64,000 nucleotides of DNA from Collinsella sp. AM33-4BH (GTDB lineage: Bacteria > Actinomycetota > Coriobacteriia > Coriobacteriales > Coriobacteriaceae). Under the pieces are notes generated by a model. That model was not told where the DNA came from. It saw nothing but the letters and a program-made list of their open reading frames with translations, and did no database searches. The DNA lies in contig NZ_QSIN01000002.1 of the NCBI RefSeq assembly GCF_003469205.1, positions 248,001 to 312,000 on the forward strand. Direction: 5' to 3'. Positions 27,861-38,297 of the stretch are shown in pieces. The translations under genes and the position numbers were made by a program. Within the stretch, counting starts at the first letter, position 1; the number at the start of each line of letters is the position of its first letter.

Positions 27861-28619
27861 ATGGGGGATGCAGCAACTGCTGCTGTTACGCTTGAGGACA
27901 GGCGCGAGGCTGCAAAGCTTAACAACGTTGGAAAGCATGAGCCTAAGCTGTCGGAGAACGGTGTACCGGCCGACGTGCTGGAAAAGTTGTTGCCCGGTGA
28001 CGACATCATTGAACTAGAAGAACCCGTTGTTAACGGTGGACTCTTCTACCGCTTTATCAAGCGATCTTTCGATGTTGTCTCATGCGGGTGCGCGCTCATT
28101 ATTCTTGCGATTCCGATGGCTGCTATTGCCGTCAAGATTAAGTCCGAGTCCGAAGGCCCCGTCATTTATGCACAGCGTCGCGTTGGCAAGGACGGCAAGG
28201 TCTTTAACATTTATAAGTTCCGCAGCATGTATACCGATGCTGAATCGCGTGGTGCTCAGTGGGCCCAGGACGAGGATCCACGCGTAACGCCGTTTGGTAA
28301 GTTCATGCGTAAAACGCGTTTGGATGAGATTCCGCAGTTCTGGAATGTTTTTAAGGGCGATATGAGTCTTATCGGTCCGCGTCCCGAGCGTCCTGCGTTC
28401 TGCGAGGAATTTGAGAAGCGTATTCATGGTTGGCACTTCCGTACCATGGTGCGTCCTGGAATTTCAGGCCTTGCCCAGGTGACCGGCGGATACGATCTTC
28501 TGCCTAGTGAAAAGGTCGTGTTTGACCTCCAGTACATTAAATCGAGAAACATCAAGATGGATGTTGTGATCATGCTTAAGACGCTTGGCGTTGTGAGCAC
28601 CGGAGAAGGTGCAAGGTAA
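27861..28619 (+). CDS. Undecaprenyl-phosphate sugar phosphotransferase (initiating transferase)
   Basis: Moves a sugar-1-phosphate from a UDP-sugar to undecaprenyl phosphate and so starts the repeat unit at the inner membrane. The 252-residue protein has one hydrophobic segment ([19 protein letters not shown]) and the conserved bacterial sugar transferase core: [46 protein letters not shown] and [10 protein letters not shown]. It is the short form without the four-helix WbaP N-domain. ATG 27861 is taken because of GGGAG upstream; TTG 27834 is in frame. The stop overlaps the next start (TAATG). Confidence 0.92.
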   Translation: MGDAATAAVTLEDRREAAKLNNVGKHEPKLSENGVPADVLEKLLPGDDIIELEEPVVNGGLFYRFIKRSFDVVSCGCALIILAIPMAAIAVKIKSESEGPVIYAQRRVGKDGKVFNIYKFRSMYTDAESRGAQWAQDEDPRVTPFGKFMRKTRLDEIPQFWNVFKGDMSLIGPRPERPAFCEEFEKRIHGWHFRTMVRPGISGLAQVTGGYDLLPSEKVVFDLQYIKSRNIKMDVVIMLKTLGVVSTGEGAR

Positions 28620-29803
28620 TGCGTTTACTCTTCTTGACAGATAGCTATCGACCCAGTCGATCAGCCTGTGCCAATCGCGTCAGCGTCCTTGTTCAGGCTA
28701 TGCTTGACGCGGGAATTGATGTTCAGGTTCTTTCTTCAAGTGACAGTCTTCTCGGTGCTCCAGAAAATTACGAAAAGCCTGATTTTGTTACGTTTTTTGA
28801 AACATTCCCGCTTCAAGAAAAAACGCTAGTTAATCGTTTAAAGAATAACTTTGGAGGCCAACGGGAGTCTATTAAAGTTGCTGCTGGCATGGGTGATTTT
28901 GATGTCGTGCTTTGCACGACTCCTCCGTTGCTTTTGACAACTTCGGCGATTTCGATTGCAAAAAAGAAGAACGCAAAACTAGTTTTAGATGTTCGGGATA
29001 TTTGGCCAGATGTTGCAATCGAAATGGGCACTTTTAAACCAAATAGCCTTTATGGACGATTCTTTTCCCATATTGCAAAGCGTGGTTTTAAAGCAGCGGA
29101 TATGGTAACGACGGTCTCGGCGGGAAAAGTCACTAAACTAGCATCTCGAATCTGCAAGGCAGGTGCATCGGTCCAATTAGTTCCCAATGGCATTGATGAA
29201 TCGTTTGTTGAATCTACAGAAGATAAAGCCGTCGTTGATCAATTTAATCTGGATAAAGGCACCGTATGTTCTTATGTGGGCAATATCGGACTTGCACAGG
29301 GCTTGGGAACGCTTCTGGATATTGCTGCAGTGCGGCCGAATATTCGATTCCTTCTATTTGGAACTGGTGCAGACAAGCAAAAGCTTGAAGACAGAGTTCA
29401 CGAAGAAGGTATTACAAACGTAGAGTTTTGCGGCACTGTTGACGCGGCTGGTGTATATACCGTATTAAAGCACTCGGCGTTAGCCTATGTCCCTTTGGTC
29501 AGCTCGAGGCTTAAAGACAGCATTCCAACCAAACTTTATGAATGTATTGCATGTGGTTGTCCGGTTCTTCTTGCAGCCCAAGGCGATTCCGTTGACTTAC
29601 TTGAGGAAAGTGGCCTTGGTAAACATGCTGCCCCTGAAGATCCAAAAGGATTGCTTCGAGAGTTCGATGCCTTGATTGAACAAAAATATACTGAGGAAGA
29701 AAAAGCGAAATGCTGCGCTCGAATGCTATCAGAGCATTCGAGACAAAAGGCGGCTTGTGAATTCGCTGAGTTGCTGCTGGCTGAATTCGAGGGCGATTGC
29801 TGA
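28619..29803 (+). CDS. Glycosyltransferase, GT4-like (GT-B fold)
   Basis: A 394-residue cytosolic or peripheral glycosyltransferase that would extend the lipid-linked repeat unit. It has the WbuB-like N-terminal half (FLTDSYRPSRSACANRV, VVLCTTPPLLLTTSAI, LDVRDIWPDVAIEMG) and the GT4 donor-site half (VPNGIDESF, SYVGNIGLAQGL, PTKLYECIACGCPVLL). The ATG overlaps the previous stop by one base. The gene is AT-rich compared with its upstream neighbour, a sign of transfer. Sugar specificity cannot be read. Confidence 0.88.
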   Translation: MRLLFLTDSYRPSRSACANRVSVLVQAMLDAGIDVQVLSSSDSLLGAPENYEKPDFVTFFETFPLQEKTLVNRLKNNFGGQRESIKVAAGMGDFDVVLCTTPPLLLTTSAISIAKKKNAKLVLDVRDIWPDVAIEMGTFKPNSLYGRFFSHIAKRGFKAADMVTTVSAGKVTKLASRICKAGASVQLVPNGIDESFVESTEDKAVVDQFNLDKGTVCSYVGNIGLAQGLGTLLDIAAVRPNIRFLLFGTGADKQKLEDRVHEEGITNVEFCGTVDAAGVYTVLKHSALAYVPLVSSRLKDSIPTKLYECIACGCPVLLAAQGDSVDLLEESGLGKHAAPEDPKGLLREFDALIEQKYTEEEKAKCCARMLSEHSRQKAACEFAELLLAEFEGDC

Positions 29804-29805
29804 TA

Positions 29806-31401
29806 ATGAAATTGCCCAGTATCCAAAAAGCGCTTCTATACGCAAGAACCATTCGTCGCATGAAGCCATCCATGATTGGCTCTAGACTAAAAGGGCTTCA
29901 CAAAGTGCCTTTAACGGTTCCTCCGCGTATTCAGTATTTAAGCTTAGCTATACCTAGTCTAGACTGCGACGAAATTTACGCTGGCCGGTTCGATGTCGAT
30001 GCGCTGGCTCGAAATGAATTCTTTCTCATCAACGAGAGGCATAAGGTAGATCTTTCGTGCTGGAATGTTCCTGAGGCCTCTCATCTATGGAATTTCAATC
30101 TTCATTACTTCGAATTTTGCATTCCTCTTGCAGCACGCTATGCATTGGGCGGAGACCGAGAGGATCTCGATCAATTTAAGAGAGTTGTTCTCACTTGGAT
30201 TGCGACATGCAAATATCCGCTTGGCGATGCTTGGCATCCTTATACAATTTCTCTAAGGCTCGTCAATTGGCTTATCTGTATAGATTTGTTTGGTGATGCG
30301 CTGGCGGAAGACTCCATTTTTATGGAAACGGTATTTGAGAGCATGTATCACCAATACCGTCACCTGCTTGTAAATCAAGAAAAGCACCTGTTAGCGAATC
30401 ATTTTTTTGAAAATCTAAAGACGATCATTATTTGTGCCCTAATGTTTGGTGAAGATGGTGTGCTGTCGTCTGTTGAGCGTGAATACATAAAACAGCTTGA
30501 CGAGCAAATTCTTCCAGACGGCGTCCACTATGAACGCTCTATGATGTATCACAAACTCATTCTCGAGGGCCTATTGCGTGTGGAGCTTGCTTACCGTTCG
30601 GTCGGTAAATCCGCACCAAAAAAAGTGGCTACAAAATCCAAGCAAATGCTTGACGCCATGGCTTCAATTGAGCGGGGTATGGGGAAGACTCCATTCTTTA
30701 ACGACGCTGCCGACGGTGTTGCAAAAGAATGCGAGCCACTCATTCATGCATGCCGAAACATCTATGGCTACGAGCCCGATTGCACTAAGACTGCCTTCCC
30801 TGACTCTGGCTTCTACAAGCTCTACGACGACACCGCCGCTTTGGTTTTCTTCGCGGGGAAGCCTGGCCCGCCTTACATGCTGGGTCACGCCCACTGCGAC
30901 CTTCTGAGTTTCGAGCTCTCGATTGCCGGCGAGCCCACGATCGTGAACTCGGGCACTTACGCCTACCAGAGCGAGCTGAGACCCTACTTCCGCAGTACGG
31001 CAGCACATAACACCGCAACCGTCGACGGCGATGAACAGATGGAGTGCTGGGCCGAGCACCGAGTGGCACGAGGCGTACGTGAGGTACGCGTCGAGCGCGC
31101 TACCGAGTGCTGTATCACAGCAAGCTTCCGAAACTACAAGGGGCACCTGCACCGACGCACGGTCATTCTTTCAGACGGTTCCCTCAGCGTCGAAGACCGT
31201 ACCGACCGAGAGGACATTAGCCTTGTCCAGTGCTTTCACCAAGCGCGCCCGGGACTGGTGCGAATAGTCCCCGTCCCTGGGTGCGTCAAACGGAACTCAC
31301 TTGTTGAAGCATCTTGTCTTCTCGGCGAGATTCACTCGTCATCTCTTGTCGAAGTGTCCCGTTTTGGTTCGGTCGCAAGCAATATCTTGTATGGCCCGTA
31401 A
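29806..31401 (+). CDS. Heparinase II/III-like protein
   Basis: A 531-residue protein of the heparinase II/III (alginate lyase) type often encoded in capsule loci. It has an alpha/alpha toroid part (HLWNFNLHYFEF, GDAWHPYTISLRLVNWL, NHFFENLKT) and a C-terminal beta-sandwich part (MLGHAHCDLLSFELSIAGEPTIVNSGTYAY). These proteins may trim or modify the uronate polymer; activity here is inferred. ATG 29806 starts two bases after the previous stop. The first two thirds are AT-rich and the last third (from about 30780) is GC-rich, suggesting a recombination joint inside the gene. No signal peptide is visible. Confidence 0.83.
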   Translation: MKLPSIQKALLYARTIRRMKPSMIGSRLKGLHKVPLTVPPRIQYLSLAIPSLDCDEIYAGRFDVDALARNEFFLINERHKVDLSCWNVPEASHLWNFNLHYFEFCIPLAARYALGGDREDLDQFKRVVLTWIATCKYPLGDAWHPYTISLRLVNWLICIDLFGDALAEDSIFMETVFESMYHQYRHLLVNQEKHLLANHFFENLKTIIICALMFGEDGVLSSVEREYIKQLDEQILPDGVHYERSMMYHKLILEGLLRVELAYRSVGKSAPKKVATKSKQMLDAMASIERGMGKTPFFNDAADGVAKECEPLIHACRNIYGYEPDCTKTAFPDSGFYKLYDDTAALVFFAGKPGPPYMLGHAHCDLLSFELSIAGEPTIVNSGTYAYQSELRPYFRSTAAHNTATVDGDEQMECWAEHRVARGVREVRVERATECCITASFRNYKGHLHRRTVILSDGSLSVEDRTDREDISLVQCFHQARPGLVRIVPVPGCVKRNSLVEASCLLGEIHSSSLVEVSRFGSVASNILYGP

Positions 31402-31486
31402 AGCGTCTGACGGCCCTACTTTCTCACAATCGTCCTCTATGTCATGGCTGTACTCGGCCAGACTAATTAAGAAAGGAACCTCGAAT

Positions 31487-32704
31487 ATGGTTAACGTTAT
31501 CGGTCTCGGCTACATCGGCCTGCCCACCGCCCTCATGATGGCATCCCACGGCGTGGAGGTCGTGGGCACGGACTACAACGAGGAGCTCGTCGCCACGCTC
31601 AACGCCGGCAAGACCACCTTCAAGGAGGAGGGCTTGGACGAGCTGTTCGCCGACGCCCTGAAGTCCGGAATCAAGTTCTCCACCGACTACCAGGTCTGCG
31701 ACACCTACATCGTCTCGGTCCCCACGCCCTACGACAAGCTAGACAAGAAGATCGACCCCTGCTACGTCGTGGCGGCCTGCAAGACCGTCCTCGAGGTCGC
31801 GCCCGAGGGCGCCGTGCTCGTAATCGAGTCCACCGTCTCGCCCAACACCATCGACCGCTTCGTTCGCCCGCTGCTCACAGAGGCCGGCCGCGAGGACGTC
31901 AGGCTCGTCCACGCCCCCGAGCGCATCATCCCGGGCAACATGGTCTACGAGCTGCTGCACAACAACCGCACCATCGGCGCCGACGACCCCGAGGTGGGCG
32001 AGGCCGTGGCGAAGGTCTACGCCAGCTTCTGCCAGGGCGAGATCTCCGTCACCGACATCCGCACCGCCGAGATGACCAAGGTCGTCGAGAACACCTTCCG
32101 CGCGGTGAACATCGCCTTCTCCAACGAGCTCGCCAAGATCTGCCGCATCGGCGGCATGGACGTCGCCGAGGTCATCCGCATCGCCAACAAGCACCCGCGC
32201 GTGAACATCCTCAACCCCGGCCCGGGCGTCGGCGGCCACTGCATCCCGGTCGACCCGTGGTTCCTGGTCGGCGACTACCCCGAGACGGCCAACTTCATCC
32301 GCCTCGCCCTGCAGACAAACGCCTCCATGCCCGAGTACGTCATGCACCGGGCCCACGAGGTCATGGTCGAGCGCGGCATCACGGACGCCTCGAAGGTCGG
32401 CATCTACGGCCTCACCTACAAGGAGAACGTCGACGACGTCCGCGAGTCCCCGACGCTGCAGATGCTCGAGTCCATGTCCGAGCACCTCTGCGCCGGCTCC
32501 GTCAAGGTCTACGACCCGTGGGTCGAGCGCGACGAGGTTCCCGGCCAGGTCCATTCCATGGAGGAGTTCCTGGACGGCCTGGAGATGGTGATCGTGATGG
32601 TCGGCCACTCCCTGGTCACGGACAACCCCGGCATCTTCGGAGACCGCGTCCTCATCGACCCGCGCAACGTCTGCGGCGACGGAGAGAACGTCTACAAGCT
32701 TTAG
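31487..32704 (+). CDS. wecC: UDP-N-acetyl-D-mannosamine dehydrogenase
   Basis: Oxidises UDP-ManNAc twice with NAD to UDP-ManNAcA. The 405-residue protein has the NAD fold at the N-terminus (MVNVIGLGYIGLPTALMMA), the central EMTKVVENTFRAVNIAFSNEL, the catalytic Cys252 in GVGGHCIPVDPWFL, and a C-terminal UDP-binding domain (GLTYKENVDDVRESPTLQ). GAAAGGA lies upstream of ATG 31487; the frame upstream of that is not used. It is strongly GC-rich, unlike its AT-rich neighbours. It works with WecB encoded about 4.4 kb further on. Confidence 0.93.
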   Translation: MVNVIGLGYIGLPTALMMASHGVEVVGTDYNEELVATLNAGKTTFKEEGLDELFADALKSGIKFSTDYQVCDTYIVSVPTPYDKLDKKIDPCYVVAACKTVLEVAPEGAVLVIESTVSPNTIDRFVRPLLTEAGREDVRLVHAPERIIPGNMVYELLHNNRTIGADDPEVGEAVAKVYASFCQGEISVTDIRTAEMTKVVENTFRAVNIAFSNELAKICRIGGMDVAEVIRIANKHPRVNILNPGPGVGGHCIPVDPWFLVGDYPETANFIRLALQTNASMPEYVMHRAHEVMVERGITDASKVGIYGLTYKENVDDVRESPTLQMLESMSEHLCAGSVKVYDPWVERDEVPGQVHSMEEFLDGLEMVIVMVGHSLVTDNPGIFGDRVLIDPRNVCGDGENVYKL

Positions 32705-32725
32705 CATTTATTTGCGTGGGGACGG

Positions 32726-33853
32726 ATGATGATTAAGAACAATAAAAAGTATCGAGTGTTAGTTGCTGCTGAGAACTATCCTGGGAATCCAAATGGGAAA
32801 AATGTCTCTCATCAGTTTGTTCATGTAAGAAATGCATCTTATAAGGCATCTGGCGTTGACGTTACTGTGCTTAATTTCAGCTCGGAAAATGACTATATGT
32901 TCGAGGGTCTTCCAGTTATTTGCCCTCGAACATATACTGAGCAAAAGGGCCAGTTTGATGTTCTGATATTCCATCAACCCAATCTTAAACATGCCGTCCC
33001 TTTTTGCCTTAAGAACTCTGATGACTTTAAGAGCTTCATTTTCTTCTTCCATGGTCATGAGGTGCTTAAGCTCAGTGTCTCTTATCCTAAGCCGTACAGT
33101 TACTGCAAAGATAATTACCTTGCAGTAAAAACGAGAGATGTGTATGACGATATTAAATTTGTAGTACTTAGGCAGTTTTTCTCGAAGGTCAAGGCCAAGT
33201 CGCATTTTGTTTTCGTCAGCGGTTGGATGTATGACGAGTTTAAGAAATGGCTTAAGGTCGATGATTCCTTTCTCGGCAATCGAGCTCGAATAATTCCTAA
33301 TTGCATCGCCGATGAATTTGAAAACAATTCATATGATTGTCGATGCGAGAAGACATACGACTTTATCACTGTTCGTGGAAATCTTGATACATCAAAATAT
33401 GCCGTTGATTTAGTGATAGAAACCGCAAGATCAAATCCCGATTATTCTTTCCTTGTTGTAGGAAAAGGAAGGATATTCGAACACTTCGGTAAGCCCGAAA
33501 ATCTATTTTGGCTGGATATGACGCTATCTCATTCAGAAATTACACGGTACTTAAACGAAGCTCGTTTTGCGTTAATGCCTACTCGCACCGATGCCCAGGG
33601 TCTTATGATGTGCGAAATGGCTTCCTTTGGCATACCTCTTATTACCTCGGATATTTCGGTATGTCGTGAGGTGATGGCGGGGTTTGATAACGTTGCTTTA
33701 GTCTCTAATGATTCTTTCTCGAAAGACGCCATAACTGCTTCTAAGAAGTTATTTCCAAAGAGCGGATCTTTTTCGCCGTTTTCCAAAAGAAACACTATCG
33801 AACGCGAGATCAGGCTTATTGACGAAGCAATTGAGGAGAGGGCTGAATGCTGA
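32726..33853 (+). CDS. Glycosyltransferase (GT4-like)
   Basis: A 375-residue protein, AT-rich, weakly similar to GT-B transferases: VLVAAENYPGNPNGKN at the N-terminus, RARIIPNCIADEF in the middle, and the donor-site run ARFALMPTRTDAQGLMMCEMASFGIPLITS near the C-terminus, which matches the GT4 pattern. It should add one sugar of the repeat unit. Its end overlaps the next gene by seven bases. Confidence 0.8.
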   Translation: MMIKNNKKYRVLVAAENYPGNPNGKNVSHQFVHVRNASYKASGVDVTVLNFSSENDYMFEGLPVICPRTYTEQKGQFDVLIFHQPNLKHAVPFCLKNSDDFKSFIFFFHGHEVLKLSVSYPKPYSYCKDNYLAVKTRDVYDDIKFVVLRQFFSKVKAKSHFVFVSGWMYDEFKKWLKVDDSFLGNRARIIPNCIADEFENNSYDCRCEKTYDFITVRGNLDTSKYAVDLVIETARSNPDYSFLVVGKGRIFEHFGKPENLFWLDMTLSHSEITRYLNEARFALMPTRTDAQGLMMCEMASFGIPLITSDISVCREVMAGFDNVALVSNDSFSKDAITASKKLFPKSGSFSPFSKRNTIEREIRLIDEAIEERAEC

Positions 33854-35157
33854 TTCTGCTTGGTTTGCTTCAACTGATTGCATGCATTGGGCTTCTAGTT
33901 TGGGAGTTCAATAAGCGTTCTGTAGCTATCTTTTTTTGGGGCATGCTAACAATTGTTTTTTCGTTTCCTCATTTTATTGTCTCTCTTGCCGGAAACTATT
34001 CATGTAAAGAATCGTCAATAGCTACTGCTTCCCTTTTTGTTATTTTATTTTCTGGATTTTATTGGCTTACAAGAAGTGTGACCCTTAAACCAAAGAATAT
34101 TGCTGACTGCGATTCTCTTTCGCTCGGTGTTAATACCGAAGAAGGAATTAAGAAGCTTGATTTTGTCGTCACCTTCTTTGTTCTTGCGTTTGTTGTTTGG
34201 CTGCTCGCCTTCTCAAAGTCGTCGCTCGGGGGGCTTGGCAATACAAGCTGGGGCCAATTCTATAGAGCAACGAGCAGTCTTGGATTTTCCCCGTTATTCC
34301 TAGCGCCATATCTATTTGCGTGTAGCGGCGGCGCGGTTATTAACTCAGTCAGGTCAAAGAGAAAGCTGCAGTCATTTTTACTTATTGCTTGCTGCCTGAT
34401 TTATTTATTTGTTACTAAAAATCGTGTTGTTATGCTTGCCGTAGCGTGTCCTTTCTGCCTCCTTCTAATCGATCGTTTCAAGAAGATAGGTTTGAAACAG
34501 ATCATTGTGGCTATCTGTGCCGTTGCTTTTGTCGTTTATCTTGTCTATGCAGTGTTGATATTTCGTCATGCAGGAACAATCGACACATTTATATCAAGTT
34601 TTTCTTTTTCTGATTTTAACAAAAAAGTGTTAAGCGCGATTTTAACCGGAGAAGGAGAACTTGGTCTGAGAAATATTTTCTATTACTTCATCGATTTCAA
34701 TAATCAATTTACTGGCTTTGGAGTGGGGGCAACTTATCTAAGGGTTCTTTTATTCTGGCTTCCTGGAAGCCTGTCCCTTGGTATCAAGCCAGATGATTTT
34801 GCAATTACGATGGCTTCTGCATATATGGGAAACCCTTCTAATACAGCCTACTCAGTTCATCCAACATTTTTTGGTGACGCTTATGCAAATTTTGGCTTCA
34901 TGGGGTTTTTGGTTGGCATCCTTTGGGGGGCCATTTTTAATGTAATTGATACCTATGTCGGAAAGAAGAGCGACCATCTTCGTCCTTATTTAATTTCGAC
35001 ACTCGCTTTTTCGTTTGTCATTATCGGTAGAGGGTCTGTTTACAACGGAGCTGTTATTGCTGTAATTTCTATTTCGCTTCTCATCTTTTCGAATTGGCTA
35101 TTAGACAGGTTCTTCCAAAACAACAAGGTTTCGAAAAAGATTGATAGGTGGCTCTAA
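33847..35157 (+). CDS. wzy: Oligosaccharide repeat-unit polymerase (Wzy type)
   Basis: A 436-residue integral membrane protein with about ten to eleven hydrophobic helices and one larger outside loop in the C-terminal half (near TASAYMGNPSNTAYSVHPTFFGDAYANFG). That loop region is typical of O-antigen/oligosaccharide polymerases, which link flipped repeat units at the outer face of the membrane. Primary sequence is poorly conserved in this family, so the call rests on topology and on the adjacent flippase. It overlaps the upstream glycosyltransferase and abuts the flippase (stop and start adjacent). Confidence 0.82.
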   Translation: MLILLGLLQLIACIGLLVWEFNKRSVAIFFWGMLTIVFSFPHFIVSLAGNYSCKESSIATASLFVILFSGFYWLTRSVTLKPKNIADCDSLSLGVNTEEGIKKLDFVVTFFVLAFVVWLLAFSKSSLGGLGNTSWGQFYRATSSLGFSPLFLAPYLFACSGGAVINSVRSKRKLQSFLLIACCLIYLFVTKNRVVMLAVACPFCLLLIDRFKKIGLKQIIVAICAVAFVVYLVYAVLIFRHAGTIDTFISSFSFSDFNKKVLSAILTGEGELGLRNIFYYFIDFNNQFTGFGVGATYLRVLLFWLPGSLSLGIKPDDFAITMASAYMGNPSNTAYSVHPTFFGDAYANFGFMGFLVGILWGAIFNVIDTYVGKKSDHLRPYLISTLAFSFVIIGRGSVYNGAVIAVISISLLIFSNWLLDRFFQNNKVSKKIDRWL

Positions 35158-36552
35158 ATGAGGGCTCTGCTTGGTTATTCTGTTGCAAGTTGGTTATCTG
35201 CCATTATCGGCTTCATAGCGATCCCTATCGCAACCCGTTCGTTCGATCAAGAAATTATCGGCAAGTTAAATCTATTGCTTTCATGCGCTCTTATACTTCA
35301 AACGGTAGTTCTTATGGGCCTTGATCAAGGTTATTTGAGGCATTTCTTTGATTTAAAAGGTTCTAGGCAGAAGAACACACTTTTGTTCTTCTGCCTAGTA
35401 ATTCCAGTAGTAGCCACCCTGTTAACCTCGTTGATTGTTTTTTTATTTAGCGATTTTGTAATTTCCTTCTTTGATGCTAGTGGAATTCTGATCTGCTTCG
35501 CATTGGTTTTGGCTTTAAGTTCCTTTGTTATTGTTCGTATCGCTATCTGTTATTGCCGTGTTAAAGGGTTTTTGCCGTTATTCATTCTTCTGTCTGTCGC
35601 CTTTACCATACTTACAAAGTGTCCTTATCTTTTAAACTTTGGTAATAAAAGTCTCGACTCAACACTTAAAATAATGTCAGCCATTTTTATCTGTGCAGTT
35701 ATTCTCTCTGCAGCAGTAATGCTTCCTGACATTAAGGGATTCTCATTTCATTACCTTAGAAAGATCGATTATGGTGCAATACTCCGGTATTCGCTTCCAA
35801 TGATGCCAGCGATGCTTCTTGCAAATCTTAATACCTACGTCCCACAATTTTCGATTAAGTTATTTTCCGGCTACGCAGATCTGGGCGTTTATTCTATGTC
35901 TGCAACCGTTGCGTCAGTTGTTGGCCTTGTCTCGGCCGGAGTAAATTCATTCTGGCCCACATATGTGTATGAGCACTACGATGATCATCACGACACCGTT
36001 ATTTTATTTCATAAGGTCCTTGTCTCCGCGCTCTTCGTGCTTGGAGTTGTCTTGATTTCCCTTCGTTTTATGGTCCCTTGGTTTCTTGGAGAACGGTACG
36101 AGCAGTCTGCGACACTTTTCGCCGTTCTTATCATTTCCCCAATTTGCTACTCGATTGGTGAAACATCTGGCATTGGGATTCAAATTGCCAAGCGAAGCCG
36201 GTTTTATCTTTTTATTTACTCTGCTGGTTTATTTTTAAATGTAATTTTGGCAACAGGACTCACGGCTATTTTTGGAATGATAGGTTCAGCTATCTCGGTT
36301 GCAGCAGTTGCCATGTTGATGCTCTTTCTCAAAACGAGTGTGGGTAATAAATATTATGACAGCATTGGTTCTTTTAGATGGTCCACTGCGTGCGTTTTAC
36401 TTCTTGTTCTACAGGCGGTATCGGCAATTATGCTTCCCTATGCCTGTAGCGTTATTGCTTGCATTGCCTCGGTTGTACTATTTCCTTTAGTTGTTGGCAT
36501 TCAAGACTGCAGGTCAACTCTTTCAACGGTATATAGCTACATTCGAAAATAA
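35158..36552 (+). CDS. wzx: Polysaccharide flippase (Wzx type)
   Basis: A 464-residue membrane protein with about twelve to fourteen hydrophobic segments and the MATE/MOP-like N-terminus [20 protein letters not shown]. It should flip the undecaprenyl-linked repeat unit across the membrane. It starts directly after the polymerase stop and is equally AT-rich. Its place next to Wzy and glycosyltransferases supports the role. Confidence 0.87.
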   Translation: MRALLGYSVASWLSAIIGFIAIPIATRSFDQEIIGKLNLLLSCALILQTVVLMGLDQGYLRHFFDLKGSRQKNTLLFFCLVIPVVATLLTSLIVFLFSDFVISFFDASGILICFALVLALSSFVIVRIAICYCRVKGFLPLFILLSVAFTILTKCPYLLNFGNKSLDSTLKIMSAIFICAVILSAAVMLPDIKGFSFHYLRKIDYGAILRYSLPMMPAMLLANLNTYVPQFSIKLFSGYADLGVYSMSATVASVVGLVSAGVNSFWPTYVYEHYDDHHDTVILFHKVLVSALFVLGVVLISLRFMVPWFLGERYEQSATLFAVLIISPICYSIGETSGIGIQIAKRSRFYLFIYSAGLFLNVILATGLTAIFGMIGSAISVAAVAMLMLFLKTSVGNKYYDSIGSFRWSTACVLLLVLQAVSAIMLPYACSVIACIASVVLFPLVVGIQDCRSTLSTVYSYIRK

Positions 36553-36566
36553 TAGTGTGGTGTCTT

Positions 36567-37058
36567 ATGATAATTACTGAATCATTTGGTCGAATAATTC
36601 TTCTGTTTCGCAAGGCGTTAAATAAGTGCATTGCTGATTATTTATATTCATCAGTTAATAACTGCCGCGATGGTTTTATTACTGCGGAGACCACTCTGAT
36701 CCACCCAGAAAATATCTATTTGGGAAATAGATCCTATGTAAATGGAGGGATGCTTGCTGCTAGCGCCAATGCCAAAATTGTTATCGGCGACAACTGCATG
36801 ATTTCGTATTGCGTGCATATTCGGACTGATATGCACGAATACTCTAATCCAAACGTCCCAATGATTGACCAAGGGCATAGTGAAGAAGATATTATCATTG
36901 GAGATAACGTTTGGATTGGATATGGTTCTCAGATAATGAGCGGGGTCCATATCGGCTCAAATGCAATCGTTGCTGCCGGAGCGGTGGTTACGAAGGACGT
37001 TCCAGATAACGTTATAGTTGGCGGAGTCCCCGCAATTAAACTTTCACAAATTTGTTAG
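36567..37058 (+). CDS. Hexapeptide-repeat acyltransferase
   Basis: A left-handed beta-helix acetyltransferase of about 163 residues. It has hexapeptide repeats ([70 protein letters not shown]) and ends with the usual VIVGGVPA. It probably O- or N-acetylates a sugar of the polysaccharide. ATG 36567 is taken; GTG 36555 in the same frame is possible, and neither has a strong ribosome site. Probably coupled to the flippase gene. Confidence 0.85.
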   Translation: MIITESFGRIILLFRKALNKCIADYLYSSVNNCRDGFITAETTLIHPENIYLGNRSYVNGGMLAASANAKIVIGDNCMISYCVHIRTDMHEYSNPNVPMIDQGHSEEDIIIGDNVWIGYGSQIMSGVHIGSNAIVAAGAVVTKDVPDNVIVGGVPAIKLSQIC

Positions 37059-37098
37059 TTAGCTACAATCTTACAATTATTTTTGAGGATGATTTTTT

Positions 37099-38202
37099 AT
37101 GAAAAAAGTAATGCTCGTCTTCGGTACCCGCCCGGAGGCCATCAAGATGTGCCCGCTCGTCAACGAGCTGAAGGCGCGCAAGGATGAGTTCGAGACCGTC
37201 GTGACCGTGACCGGCCAGCACCGAGAGATGCTCGACCAGGTGCTGCGCGTCTTCGGTGTGGCTCCCGACCACGACCTTGCAATCATGAAGCCGGGCCAGA
37301 CGCTGTTCGACGTGACGTGCGACGTGCTGCTCAAGCTCAAGTCCGTCCTCGAGGGCGAGAGGCCCGATGTGGTCCTGGTCCACGGCGACACCACGACCAG
37401 CTTCGCCGCGGCGCTCGCGTGCTTCTACCTGCAGATCCCCGTGGGGCATGTGGAGGCGGGCCTGCGCACGCACGATATCTACAGCCCCTGGCCGGAGGAG
37501 TTCAACCGCCAGGCGGTCGACATCGTGAGCGAGTACTACTTCGCCCCCACGGAGGCCAGCAAGAAGAACCTTCTGGGCGAGGGTAAGCCGGAGTCCAAGA
37601 TCTGGGTTACCGGAAACACCGGCATCGACGCCCTGCGCACGACCGTGCGCGAGGGCTACTCCCACCCCGAGCTCGCTTGGGCGGAGGGCTCCCGCCTCAT
37701 CCTCATCACGGCGCACCGCCGCGAGAACCTGGGCGAGCCCATGCACCGCATGTTCCGCGCCATCCGCCGCGTGATGGAGGAGCATCCGGACACCAAGGCG
37801 ATCTACCCCATCCACATGAACCCGCTCGTCCGCAAGGCGGCGCACGAGGAGCTCGACGGCTTCGACAGGCTCCACATCATCGACCCGCTCGAGGTGCTCG
37901 ACTTCCACAACTTCATGGCGGCGAGCCACCTCATCCTCACCGACTCCGGCGGCATCCAGGAGGAGGCCCCGAGCCTGGGCAAGCCGGTGCTCGTCATGCG
38001 CGACACCACCGAGCGCCCCGAGGGCGTGGCAGCCGGCACGCTGAAGCTCGTCGGCACCGAGGAGGACGTCATCTACCGCGAGTTCAGCCGCCTGCTCTCC
38101 GATGAAGAGGAGTATGCAGCGATGAGCCAGGCTTCGAACCCTTACGGTGATGGGCATGCGAGCGAGCGAATTTCAGACGCACTGGTAAGAGGATTTTGCT
38201 GA
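37099..38202 (+). CDS. wecB: UDP-N-acetylglucosamine 2-epimerase
   Basis: Interconverts UDP-GlcNAc and UDP-ManNAc, supplying WecC. The 367-residue protein has FGTRPEAIKMCPLV at the N-terminus, VHGDTTTSFAAALA, HVEAGLRTHDIYSPWPEE, the active-site run ITAHRRENLGEP, and LTDSGGIQEEAPSLGKPVLVMR. GAGGATG precedes ATG 37099. It is GC-rich and follows a run of AT-rich genes, so wecB and wecC look like the local core and the genes between them like an exchanged block. Confidence 0.95.
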   Translation: MKKVMLVFGTRPEAIKMCPLVNELKARKDEFETVVTVTGQHREMLDQVLRVFGVAPDHDLAIMKPGQTLFDVTCDVLLKLKSVLEGERPDVVLVHGDTTTSFAAALACFYLQIPVGHVEAGLRTHDIYSPWPEEFNRQAVDIVSEYYFAPTEASKKNLLGEGKPESKIWVTGNTGIDALRTTVREGYSHPELAWAEGSRLILITAHRRENLGEPMHRMFRAIRRVMEEHPDTKAIYPIHMNPLVRKAAHEELDGFDRLHIIDPLEVLDFHNFMAASHLILTDSGGIQEEAPSLGKPVLVMRDTTERPEGVAAGTLKLVGTEEDVIYREFSRLLSDEEEYAAMSQASNPYGDGHASERISDALVRGFC

Positions 38203-38297
38203 GATCTTTCGTGCGGATCGTATTACTTGACAGGATATTCCCGTCTTTAACCAATACGGGTGATGGGACGGATGTAGATTGTTGATTGGAGATGCCA

